The notes beneath the pieces are model-generated. The model was not told where the DNA came from. It saw only the letters and a program-made list of their open reading frames with translations, and did no database searches. A stretch of 64,000 nucleotides of DNA from Kosakonia sp. H02 (GTDB lineage: Bacteria; Pseudomonadota; Gammaproteobacteria; Enterobacterales; Enterobacteriaceae). A program made the translations under genes and the position numbers. Position 1 is the stretch's first letter. Every line of letters starts with the position of its first letter. Of this stretch, positions 27,747 through 35,654 are shown in pieces. Location: contig CP131915.1 in the NCBI GenBank assembly GCA_030704225.1, positions 3,782,001 through 3,846,000 on the forward strand. Direction: 5' to 3'.

Positions 27747-28012
27747 ATCTGGCTCCATTTGCTTGCGTGATGCCGTTACGATATACACTGCTTCTGATAA
27801 AAGGTACCTGAATGAATCTACAGATTTGATAGTTAATACCTTTCTAAAAAACAAAAAACGCCGATAAAAATCACATAACCACACCCTCGTTACGCCAACT
27901 ATCTTATTTCCTGCGCCGCCGCTGCGTTAGCCTTGCCGCCTTTTGGGCATTTCGCTGGCTGTATGGCTGCAATGGGCTACCTTCAATATTTCTACTGTTC
28001 AAAGGAGAGACA

Positions 28013-28765
28013 ATGAAACGGCTGGCTTTCTACCTTGCAATTCCTCTGATCCTCGCTGGCTGCTCGGCGAATAACACCCCACCGCAAACGCCAATCCCCG
28101 GCGAAAAAACCTCTGCCAAATTACAGACGCTGGAAAGTGGCGCCGCGGCACTTCAGTCCCGACCGCCGATTGATGCCATCAGTACCTATCTGGACGGCTT
28201 TCACTTCTACAGCGATAACCAAAAGGGGCAGATGGAAGCGCATCACTACGTCACGGTGCTGAATGACGATGTAATGCAGGCGGTGATTTATGACGGCAAC
28301 ACGCGTGATGCGCGGCTGATGGGCGTGGAGTACATCATTAGCGAGCGCCTGTTCAATACCCTGCCGGCAGAAGAGAAAAAGCTCTGGCACAGCCACCGCT
28401 ATGAGGTGAAATCCGGCAGTCTGGTCGCACCGGGTCTGCCAGCGGTGGCAGATAAGGCGTTGATGAGCAAAATCGTTAACACCTACGGCAAAACCTTCCA
28501 TACCTGGCATACCGACCAGAACAAAACGCTGCCGCTTGGCACACCGGCGTTAATGATGGGCTTTACCGCCGACGGGCAACTCAACCCGGCACTGCTGGCC
28601 GATCGCGATCGCCGCTTTGATATCAACACCCGTGAAATCAGGCGTGAACGTGCCGATATTCCGGCAAATCCGGTCGCAAAAGGGGCCGATGCCTGGCAGC
28701 AAGGGCAGGCGATCCAGTTACGCGCGGTCAACGTCTCTGCCGATGGCGCACAGCATTCCCACTGA
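28013..28765 (+). CDS. OBAP-like (DUF1264) lipoprotein
   Basis: The 250-residue protein starts with a lipoprotein signal peptide (lipobox LAGC, Cys17), so it is anchored in the envelope. The body matches the DUF1264 or oil-body-associated-protein family as I recall it: GFHFYSDNQKGQMEAHHYV, AVIYDGNTRDARLMGVEYIISE, LWHSHRYEVKSG and KTFHTWHTDQNKTLPLGTP. Biochemical function is unknown. AGGAGAG precedes the start. A metallo-beta-lactamase-fold gene follows 18 bases on, so the two form an operon. Its position between katG and katN suggests a stress role. Confidence 0.85.
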   Translation: MKRLAFYLAIPLILAGCSANNTPPQTPIPGEKTSAKLQTLESGAAALQSRPPIDAISTYLDGFHFYSDNQKGQMEAHHYVTVLNDDVMQAVIYDGNTRDARLMGVEYIISERLFNTLPAEEKKLWHSHRYEVKSGSLVAPGLPAVADKALMSKIVNTYGKTFHTWHTDQNKTLPLGTPALMMGFTADGQLNPALLADRDRRFDINTREIRRERADIPANPVAKGADAWQQGQAIQLRAVNVSADGAQHSH

Positions 28766-28783
28766 CCGCGACGGGAGGTCTCA

Positions 28784-29617
28784 ATGAAAGTTCATCACCT
28801 TAACTGCGGCTGTATGTGCCCGCTCGGCGGCGCGCTTTATGACGGCTTCAGCAAAGGCATTCATGCGCATCTTGTTTGTCACTGCCTGCTGATTGAAACC
28901 GAACGCGACGGACTGGTGCTGGTGGATACCGGTTTTGGCACCGACGATATGCAAACACCACAGCGCCGCTTGTCCGGCTTTTTTCGCCTGATGAACAACA
29001 TCCAGCGCCGGGAAGAACTGACCGCGCTTTCGCGCATTCGCGCGTTAGGCTTTCAGCCGGAAGATGTGCGCCATATCGTCTTAACGCATCTTGATTTCGA
29101 CCATGCCGGTGGGCTAACGGATTTTCCCCATGCCCAGGTGCACCTGCTGCAACAGGAGATAGACACCGCACTGCAACGCCATAGCTGGTTACAGCGCGAG
29201 CGCTATCGCCCCGGTCAGTGGAGCGCTCGCTCCGCCTGGCAGGGCTACGCGCCGCAGGGGGAGACGTGGTTTGGTTTTGACGCAGTGACCGCGCTGCGCG
29301 GCCTGCCGCCGGAAATCTTGTTGGTACCGCTTGCCGGGCACACGCCAGGCCATGCGGGCATTGCTATTCAGCAACAAAGTGGCTGGTTGTTGCACGGCGG
29401 CGATGCATGGTTCTACCGTGAAGAGATGGGGCGACCAGAGCGCCACTGCACGCCGGGGCTGCGTTTTTACCAGTGGATGATGGCGATGGACAATGACGCC
29501 CGGCGCACCAACCAGCAGCGCTTACGTGAGCTCTCCTGCACGCACGGTAATGAGATTGCGCTCTTTTGCAGCCATGATGCGCTGGAGTTGCGCGCGTTTG
29601 AGGAAAAGCAGGCATAA
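28784..29617 (+). CDS. Metallo-beta-lactamase-fold hydrolase
   Basis: This 277-residue protein carries the dinuclear metal motif HLDFDH in VLTHLDFDHAGG, further ligand regions PLAGHTPGHAGI and LLHGGDAWF, and a C-terminal His in LFCSHDALEL. The layout resembles the AttM/AhlD lactonase-like group, so an acyl-homoserine-lactone or other lactone substrate is possible but unproven. There is no signal peptide. It follows the OBAP-like gene by 18 bases behind GGGAGG and ends at a strong bidirectional terminator. Confidence 0.85.
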   Translation: MKVHHLNCGCMCPLGGALYDGFSKGIHAHLVCHCLLIETERDGLVLVDTGFGTDDMQTPQRRLSGFFRLMNNIQRREELTALSRIRALGFQPEDVRHIVLTHLDFDHAGGLTDFPHAQVHLLQQEIDTALQRHSWLQRERYRPGQWSARSAWQGYAPQGETWFGFDAVTALRGLPPEILLVPLAGHTPGHAGIAIQQQSGWLLHGGDAWFYREEMGRPERHCTPGLRFYQWMMAMDNDARRTNQQRLRELSCTHGNEIALFCSHDALELRAFEEKQA

Positions 29618-29619
29618 AA

Positions 29620-29650
29620 AAACCTCACCCCGCAGTACGGGGTGAGGTTT
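29620..29650. terminator. Bidirectional terminator between the MBL-fold gene and katN
   Basis: Perfect 13-base arms, AAACCTCACCCCG and its complement, with a 5-base loop and A/T runs on both sides. It serves both convergent genes. Confidence 0.85.
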
Positions 29651-29662
29651 AGTCAGACAGGG

Positions 29663-30544
29663 TTATTTTTTCTTCGGCTTCGGTTCACCAGTGCCCAGTT
29701 CAGCCCCGGTCAGCGGTTCTGCTTTCGGGTCGGACTTGGTGCGTTCGCTCATCGCTTTCACCATTGCCAGTTGTTCCCGGGTCAGTTTGACGTCGATTAA
29801 GCCATCGCCACCGTCTACAGCTGGTTGCGGGTTAGCAACGTACTCGAAGTTTTCATCGCTGTTCCAGCTACCGCGCGGATCGTCACCTTCCGACATGTTG
29901 TAGTACACATTGCTGTACTGCTCAATCGGCGGCAGTTTGCCCGGCGGGAAGTTGTTACGAATAGAGTAGAGCGCTTTCTCAAACGAGAGCATATGCGCCA
30001 CTTCGCGGGTCATCAGGAAGCCCAGTGCATCTTTCACACCCGGATCGTCGGTAACATTGATTAAGCGTTCGTAGATGATTTTCGCGCGCGCTTCGGCGGC
30101 AATGTTGGAGCGCAAATCTGCGGTCACTTCACCAATGGTATCGATGTAGGATGCCGACCACGGCTTACCCGCAGAGTTAGTCAGCGCCGGGCCACCGCCG
30201 TACAGCAGCGAGGTGATGTGGCTATCGTTGCCGTTTTCCGTCAGGGAACGATAGAGTTCCGCTTCGTTTTCGGTGCCTTCAGCCAGCGCGCCTTTCGCGC
30301 CTTTGTTCAGCATCCCGACCAGCGAACCGATGATTTCAAGATGGCTGAGCTCTTCGGTTGCGATATCCATCAGCATCTCTTTTCGACCCACGTCGTCATC
30401 ACCCAGCCCCTGGGTAAAGTAGCGGCAGGCCGCAGCCAATTCGCCCTGCGGGCCACCGAACTGCTCCAGCAGCAGGTTAGCAAGGCCTGGGTTCGGCTCG
30501 CTGACGCGAACGGTATATTGCAGTTGTTTCACATGTCTAAACAT
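29663..30544 (-). CDS. katN: Manganese catalase KatN
   Basis: KatN is a non-haem dimanganese catalase with a ferritin-like fold. Likely metal ligands visible are Glu35 in GPQGELAAA, Glu65 and His68 in ATEELSHLE, and the second helix pair in AEARAKIIYERL and TREVAHMLSFEKAL. The 293-residue length and the Lys/Pro-rich tail are typical. In Salmonella it ends the RpoS-dependent yciGFE-katN operon. Here it follows yciE by 24 bases and is probably cotranscribed with it. Confidence 0.95.
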   Translation of the reverse strand: MFRHVKQLQYTVRVSEPNPGLANLLLEQFGGPQGELAAACRYFTQGLGDDDVGRKEMLMDIATEELSHLEIIGSLVGMLNKGAKGALAEGTENEAELYRSLTENGNDSHITSLLYGGGPALTNSAGKPWSASYIDTIGEVTADLRSNIAAEARAKIIYERLINVTDDPGVKDALGFLMTREVAHMLSFEKALYSIRNNFPPGKLPPIEQYSNVYYNMSEGDDPRGSWNSDENFEYVANPQPAVDGGDGLIDVKLTREQLAMVKAMSERTKSDPKAEPLTGAELGTGEPKPKKK

Positions 30545-30568
30545 TGCTTGCCTCCTTACATGTAATAA

Positions 30569-31075
30569 TTATTTTTTGGCTTCGACGCCGTCCGCGTTAC
30601 TGCGTAACAGGAATTGATCGGTGACATCCGGAATATGATTCAGTGCCCATTCAGCCATTGCTTTTTCTTCAGCCAGAATTTGTTTGAAAATATCAATGCT
30701 GGCAACATCACCGGCTTTTTCCGCTGCGCTGATAAGTGAGGTATAACAAGCAATTTCAAATTGTTCGAAGACGTAGCTGCTAATTGCGCCTTTGACAACT
30801 TCGTCCGGCGCGAACATACCGCCAAATGCCTGACCCATCGCCGCCATTTTGCTGGTGGCGTCTTTAATGACTGAACGATCAATATTATTTCTGTCCAGAA
30901 CGCCTTCGAGCAATTTAATTTGCCCTTGCGTTTCGGTTAAGTGCTGTTCGATACGCGCCCGCAAATCCGGGTAGTTATCGATACGACCACTCATGGCTTT
31001 CAGCATGGATTCAGCCTGTTTCTCCATGGCGTGAGCGTCGCGTAACCAGTCATGATAATTTTCTTGCGGTGTCAT
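30569..31075 (-). CDS. yciE: Ferritin-like stress protein YciE (DUF892)
   Basis: The 168-residue protein matches E. coli YciE nearly along its length: YHDWLRDAHAMEKQAESML, RIDNYPDLRARIEQHLTET, YVFEQFEIACYTSL and the ending SNADGVEAKK. It is a four-helix ferritin-like protein of uncertain chemistry, distantly similar to YciF. It is the first gene of a yciE-katN unit on the minus strand. Normally yciG and yciF would stand directly upstream, but they are at 17.9-18.7 kb. Confidence 0.96.
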   Translation of the reverse strand: MTPQENYHDWLRDAHAMEKQAESMLKAMSGRIDNYPDLRARIEQHLTETQGQIKLLEGVLDRNNIDRSVIKDATSKMAAMGQAFGGMFAPDEVVKGAISSYVFEQFEIACYTSLISAAEKAGDVASIDIFKQILAEEKAMAEWALNHIPDVTDQFLLRSNADGVEAKK

Positions 31076-31434
31076 GATGTTATCCTTCTCGTCGTCGGTT
31101 TGTGGTCAAAAAGAGAGCGTGTTTCCGGTGCGCGAATGCACCAGAATTAAGTCTGTAAAGTTATTTCAATTAATAACGAACCGGGGTGTGGTTCGCTGTA
31201 GACGTTAATTAATATATTCGCAAGTCATTTCTTAAATATTATTTCCATGTTGTTTAATTTCTCCTCTTGTAATTAAGTGAAGTTTTTTTTCGCACCCAGA
31301 AATAAAATTAGCTGCTGCTGCCCTTTAGTCAAATTGCGGGGCCAAAAAACCGCTATAACAGCCAGTTTGAGAATATTCTCAGCACAAGGTATGCTGTGCA
31401 AACGAGATTAAACGTAACGGCAAAGAATATATCG
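31076..31434. other. AT-rich intergenic region between yciE and an IclR regulator
   Basis: This region should hold the divergent promoters of yciE-katN and the IclR gene. It is AT-rich with no open frame of coding character and no clear inverted repeat. I see no definite regulatory site. Confidence 0.4.
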
Positions 31435-32136
31435 ATGAGCAAAATGAACAGTACGGTGTTTGACGCGTTTCGCTGCCTTAACGTGCTGGCCACCGGCAGC
31501 CGTTCATTTGGTATTCGTGAGATTGGCCGTGAACTCAATCTGGACTCCGCCAAAGTGACGCGCCTGATGCAAACTCTGCTCGCACTGGAGATGGTGCAGC
31601 AGGATGCGAAACGCAAATACCGCCTCGGTATGGGCATTCACCGCTTGTCGGCCAGCGCCATTCACCACTCGGCGTTTTACACCGCCGCGCTGGAGATGCT
31701 GGAAGAGACCGGTAGCCACAACGTGTCGATCGTGATTGGCGTGCTGAGCGGCAGCAATGTGGTTTATTTGCTGCATACGCGCGGCGGGAAAAGCATCGCC
31801 CGCGCTATTGGAAATTATGAATCCTGGCCTATCCGCGACTCGGTGATCGGTATTAAATTGCTCTCGACCATGAGCGATGAAGAGATCGTCGAGCGCATCG
31901 GTATCCACGATTACCACCTGCTGCAACAGGAAATTGAGCAGGCGCGGCAACATCAGGTGTTTAGTAAGGAGTGGGCGCCCGGTGATTACCGGCTGGCCTG
32001 TATTATTCCGGGGATGCAGGCGGCGATTGCGTTATCCAATATCAGCGGTGACAAAGTAAATGTGGAGAGCCTGCGCCAGTTTCTGGTCTCAGCCGCGCGT
32101 AAAATTAGCGGGGAATCACTCCCCGCTGTTCAGTAA
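31435..32136 (+). CDS. IclR-family transcriptional regulator
   Basis: This 233-residue protein has an N-terminal winged helix-turn-helix (SRSFGIREIGRELNLDSAKVTRL) and an IclR effector domain (YRLGMGIHRLSASAI, VIGVLSGSNVVYLLHTRGG, and a C-terminal PGDYRLACIIPGMQAAIALS). Earlier in-frame codons lack family character, so ATG 31435 is preferred; no strong ribosome-binding site is visible. Its 3' end overlaps dgoA on the other strand by 21 bases. It is the likely regulator of the sugar-acid operon, probably with a sugar-acid intermediate as effector. Confidence 0.9.
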   Translation: MSKMNSTVFDAFRCLNVLATGSRSFGIREIGRELNLDSAKVTRLMQTLLALEMVQQDAKRKYRLGMGIHRLSASAIHHSAFYTAALEMLEETGSHNVSIVIGVLSGSNVVYLLHTRGGKSIARAIGNYESWPIRDSVIGIKLLSTMSDEEIVERIGIHDYHLLQQEIEQARQHQVFSKEWAPGDYRLACIIPGMQAAIALSNISGDKVNVESLRQFLVSAARKISGESLPAVQ

Positions 32137-32712
32137 CTGCCGTGCGCGTTGCGCGGTAACGGCAACGCTCTGGCCTGGCCGATAGAGAGATGAGCCGATG
32201 CCGACGCTGTTGTAATAAGGCAGGTAATCCGCCGCGTTTTCCACCTCTACGCCGCCGACGGCGGAAAAACTCACCCCCTGCGACAGCGGGCCTTTGATCA
32301 TCTGCGGGTAGTTAAGGGGTAGCGCCCCGGCCGGGAAGATTTTCAGCACATCCACGTCTAATTCGCAGGCGCGGAAAATTTCACTGCTGGTAAACACACC
32401 CGCGCAAACCCGCAGGCCATGCTGCTTTGCCGCCTCCACCACGCGCGCGTCCAGATTGGGCGTGAGGATAAATCCCGCTCCCGCCAGATGGCAGTTTTCC
32501 ACCTGCGACGCCGTCAGCACCGTACCCGCGCCGAGATCAATCGACTCGCCAAACGCTTTATGCACCTGCGCAAGACTTATTTGCCACTCGGGCGAGTTGG
32601 TGGTGATTTCCACGCAGGTGATGCCGTGATCGCGCAGGCAGGCGACCTGTTCGACACACTCTGCGGGCGTAATGCCGCGCAGGATCGCCACAATCTGCTT
32701 ACTGTTGATCAC
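32116..32712 (-). CDS. dgoA: 2-dehydro-3-deoxy-6-phosphogalactonate aldolase
   Basis: This aldolase splits 2-keto-3-deoxy-6-phosphogalactonate into pyruvate and glyceraldehyde 3-phosphate. Family features are VAILRGITP at the N-terminus, the catalytic Glu in CVEITTNSPEW, GAGTVLTASQV, the Schiff-base Lys in VLKIFPAG, and the phosphate site SAVGGVEVEN. The GTG at 32712 has GAGG six bases before it and is preferred; an ATG at 32724 has none. The gene overlaps the end of dgoK, so it is translationally coupled as the last gene of the operon. Confidence 0.9.
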   Translation of the reverse strand: MINSKQIVAILRGITPAECVEQVACLRDHGITCVEITTNSPEWQISLAQVHKAFGESIDLGAGTVLTASQVENCHLAGAGFILTPNLDARVVEAAKQHGLRVCAGVFTSSEIFRACELDVDVLKIFPAGALPLNYPQMIKGPLSQGVSFSAVGGVEVENAADYLPYYNSVGIGSSLYRPGQSVAVTAQRARQLLNSGE

Positions 32713-33592
32713 GAAACACCTCATTTAGCCCGGCGATCAGCGCTGTTTCTGCCTCAAGGGAGGTGCAGGGGAGATCCAGCGCATCGCAGGCCTGGCGGTA
32801 GAGCGGCAGCAGCGCCCGGCTGCCAATAAAACACGCCACCTCCCGGCGCGGATGGCCCTGCAAAATTTCATGCCCGACCAGTAAACCCGACAGCCACGCG
32901 CCCGCCACCTGCGCAGGCAAATCCCCAAGAATATAGCGCCCGCGACAGCGGAACAGTTCACTCACCAGCGTGGTTTGCCCGCCCTCGACCTGTTGTGCGG
33001 TGGCAACGCCTTGCAGGAAGGCTTCTGTGGAGGCGACCTGCTCCGGCAGGCCTTTGCCGACAATCGAGTGGTTCAGCACCAGGTGATACAGCTCCCCGGT
33101 CATCAATGTGCGCAGGGTCTCCACCCGTTGCGCATTGCGGTTGACCGTCAGCCATTTACTGTGCGTGCCGACGGCGGCAAATGTCTCGCTCTGGGTGAGC
33201 GTCAGCGCGCCTGCCAGTTGCATCTCTTCACCCCGGCAGATTTCATTGACCCGCCGGTCACAAATGCCGGGACGCAGGGTCAGGGGATTGGGCAAAATGC
33301 CGGGCAATTCCCGCCCTTTGGCGGTTAAGTCGGCGAAACTGAGCGGCAATTCCAGATAGCCCGCATTGGCAAGTCCGATGTTGCTGCCAATCATGCCGCA
33401 CAGCAGCACCGGAAGTTGATCATCCCACGCATCCTCCAGGCGCAGCAGTTGCTGGCGCAAAATATCCGCCAGATCCTCACGCTGACATTTACCCACGCCG
33501 CAGCTTGCTTCCACGGTGCGGATAAGCTTGCCCTCGCGCACGCGCATGGCGCGAAAATTACTGGTGCCCCAGTCGACGGCGATATAGTTCAT
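32699..33592 (-). CDS. dgoK: 2-dehydro-3-deoxygalactonokinase
   Basis: DgoK phosphorylates 2-keto-3-deoxygalactonate at O6, producing the DgoA substrate. The 297-residue protein opens with the kinase motif IAVDWGTSNFRAMRV and has LLCGMIGSNIG, AAVGTHSKWL and LIAGLNEVF as in E. coli DgoK. It overlaps both neighbours by a few bases (start 33592 inside the aldolase end, stop inside dgoA), which marks a tight operon. Confidence 0.93.
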   Translation of the reverse strand: MNYIAVDWGTSNFRAMRVREGKLIRTVEASCGVGKCQREDLADILRQQLLRLEDAWDDQLPVLLCGMIGSNIGLANAGYLELPLSFADLTAKGRELPGILPNPLTLRPGICDRRVNEICRGEEMQLAGALTLTQSETFAAVGTHSKWLTVNRNAQRVETLRTLMTGELYHLVLNHSIVGKGLPEQVASTEAFLQGVATAQQVEGGQTTLVSELFRCRGRYILGDLPAQVAGAWLSGLLVGHEILQGHPRREVACFIGSRALLPLYRQACDALDLPCTSLEAETALIAGLNEVFRDQQ

Positions 33593-34485
33593 CGGCGTCC
33601 CTCCAGCACCGCCAGCGGCAGAGCAGAGGTGAGATCGCGCAGTTCCTCGCGCGTAACATCATCAATGCGTTTGGCTGGAAGACGCACCACATCGGTGGCA
33701 AAAATCCCCGCCTGGTGCAGCACGGTTTTATGCACAGCCACGCCGATCCCCGGCTGCACGCCGTAACGCAGGAAGGGCAGGTAGTGGTAAAAAATGGCCT
33801 GTGCTTCGCGTTTGTCGTGCTGCCACGCATGGAGGATGGCGTTAATCACATCGGGAAATTCGCAGGCGGGCATGGTGCCGATAATCCCCCGGCGCAACTC
33901 CTCGTAAAGAAAACCGCCATTCAGCCCGCCGAACAGCCCAACGCGATCGCCGAGTGCCTGTTTCAGGGCGGTGATTTTCAGCGTGGTGGGGGGCTGCTCC
34001 ACTTTGATGTATTTGATGGCGGGAAAATCCTCGCACAGCTTCACCAGCGTCGGCACCGGCATGTTCACCCCGGTCATCAACGGCGCGTCCTGAACCATAA
34101 TGTCGATATCGCAGGCTGCGCAGATATCGCGCCAGAAGTGGTAGATCTCCTCCGGGCCGGGTTTTACCACCGACGGCGGGTTGACCATCGCCACCTGCGC
34201 GCCCCAGCGCTGTACGCGTTGAATATCTTCAATCGCCACCGCAGAGGATGCGCCGCCCGCCGCCGCAACAAGGGGCAACGCGCCAGTGAGGCGTTTAACG
34301 CAGGCAAATAGTGCCTCTTTTTCCCCGGATGTCAGCGCATAACCTTCCGACGCGTTGCCAAATAGCGCCAGCCCGTCGATCCCCTGGGCCAGCAGAAACT
34401 TCACTAACTTTTCGATGGAGGCAAAATCCAGCTCGCCATGCTCATCAAATGCCGTTGCCAGAATTGGCACATTACCTTTTAACAT
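33589..34485 (-). CDS. DapA-family (dihydrodipicolinate synthase-like) aldolase or dehydratase
   Basis: This 298-residue beta/alpha barrel has the family loop FGNASEGYAL and a Schiff-base Lys in AIKYIKVEQ. The tyrosine that normally lies in the YNxP motif is Gln here (IMVQDAP), which is incompatible with standard DapA chemistry and has been seen, as I recall, in sugar-acid dehydratases of the family. It probably acts on a 2-keto-3-deoxy sugar acid. Having it together with DgoK and DgoA gives the operon two possible routes from such an intermediate. Confidence 0.85.
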   Translation of the reverse strand: MLKGNVPILATAFDEHGELDFASIEKLVKFLLAQGIDGLALFGNASEGYALTSGEKEALFACVKRLTGALPLVAAAGGASSAVAIEDIQRVQRWGAQVAMVNPPSVVKPGPEEIYHFWRDICAACDIDIMVQDAPLMTGVNMPVPTLVKLCEDFPAIKYIKVEQPPTTLKITALKQALGDRVGLFGGLNGGFLYEELRRGIIGTMPACEFPDVINAILHAWQHDKREAQAIFYHYLPFLRYGVQPGIGVAVHKTVLHQAGIFATDVVRLPAKRIDDVTREELRDLTSALPLAVLEGRR

Positions 34486-35642
34486 ATGGCCCCCATAACC
34501 GATTGCCGAACTTTTTCTTCATTGATTTCAATACCTAAACCTGGCGCGTGCGGCAGGGCGTAGTGCCCCTGTTCACAGACCAATGGCGTGGTGAGTAACT
34601 GGTTGGCGATGGCAAACACCGGCGGCTGGTACTCGAGCATAAACAGGTTCGGTATGGCCGCTGCGACGTGGATCGAGGCGGCAATACATGGGCCTAAACC
34701 GACGCTTAAGTGCGGCGCAACCTGCAAATTCCACGTTTCTGCAAGCGAAGCGATATGCATCAGTTCGGTAATACCGGTGCGCCCGACGTCGGGCTGCACA
34801 ATGTCCACCGCGCGCTGTTCAATAAACGGTTTGAACTGGTAGCGGGTGCGCTCGGTTTCGCCCAGCGCAATCGGCAGCGGGCTTTTTGCCCGTAGCTCGC
34901 GATGGCCGGCGATATCTTCCGGCAACAGCGGCGCTTCAAGAAAACCTAATCCGAACGGGTGCAGGGCATTTGCCAGGTCGGCCGCCTGCGCCACGCTGTA
35001 ATTCCAGTGGGCATCGAGGAAGATTTTTGCCTCATCGCCCAGGGTTTCGCGAATGGCCTGTACGTTGGCGATGTCTTCCCGTACACCGTAGCCGAGCGCC
35101 AGCTTCACGGCGTTAAAGCCTTTCTCCTGCCAGCGTTTCGCCAGTGCGCAGCGGGCGGGAAGATCCGGCTCCGGCAGGCCGGAAACATAACAAGGAACCT
35201 GCTCGCGGTACGCGCCGCCGAGTAATTGATACACCGGCTGGTCGAGAATTTGCCCTTTCAGATCCCACAGGGCGATATCCACAGCGGCCAGCGCGTCGAT
35301 GTGGTAGCCGGTAATGTGGCCGCGATCGCGCATCGCGTCATACATCCGCGAGTTCAGCACCTGGCTTGCAAACGGTGACTGGCCTTTTAACAGCGGCGCG
35401 AACAACTGCGTAATCAGTTCGGCTATCACCTGCGGCACCACCGGAGCCAGCGCTTCGCCCCAGCCGACATGCCCGCTGTCGGTGGTGATTTTCACCAGGC
35501 AGGTTTCCATCTTGCGTGAATAGACGCAGCGGTATTCGGGGCGGTAGTAATAATCCGCGTCGTTTTCCTGCGCCTCGCCGCCGAGATAGACCTGCTGCGG
35601 GGTGATTTTCAGGGGAAAACAGTCGATATGGCTGATCTTCAT
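34479..35642 (-). CDS. Enolase-superfamily sugar-acid dehydratase (mandelate racemase group)
   Basis: This 387-residue protein should dehydrate an aldonic or aldaric acid to a 2-keto-3-deoxy acid. Metal-binding acids are seen in FLDAHWNYS, FLEAPLLPED and ALGETERTRYQ; the His-Asp dyad of the mandelate-racemase group is in APHLSVG and QPDVGRTG. The usual Lys-x-Lys is only Lys-x-Ala (VKLALGYG), as in galactonate dehydratases, which points to dehydration rather than racemisation. It is not a close DgoD relative. The exact sugar acid cannot be read from the sequence. Confidence 0.87.
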   Translation of the reverse strand: MKISHIDCFPLKITPQQVYLGGEAQENDADYYYRPEYRCVYSRKMETCLVKITTDSGHVGWGEALAPVVPQVIAELITQLFAPLLKGQSPFASQVLNSRMYDAMRDRGHITGYHIDALAAVDIALWDLKGQILDQPVYQLLGGAYREQVPCYVSGLPEPDLPARCALAKRWQEKGFNAVKLALGYGVREDIANVQAIRETLGDEAKIFLDAHWNYSVAQAADLANALHPFGLGFLEAPLLPEDIAGHRELRAKSPLPIALGETERTRYQFKPFIEQRAVDIVQPDVGRTGITELMHIASLAETWNLQVAPHLSVGLGPCIAASIHVAAAIPNLFMLEYQPPVFAIANQLLTTPLVCEQGHYALPHAPGLGIEINEEKVRQSVMGAIC

Positions 35643-35654
35643 GACTACTCCAGA

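Noticed and set aside
27747..27884. N-terminal extension of KatG
   Set aside because: The extension has no family resemblance; GGAG and the normal KatG N-terminus support the start at 27746.
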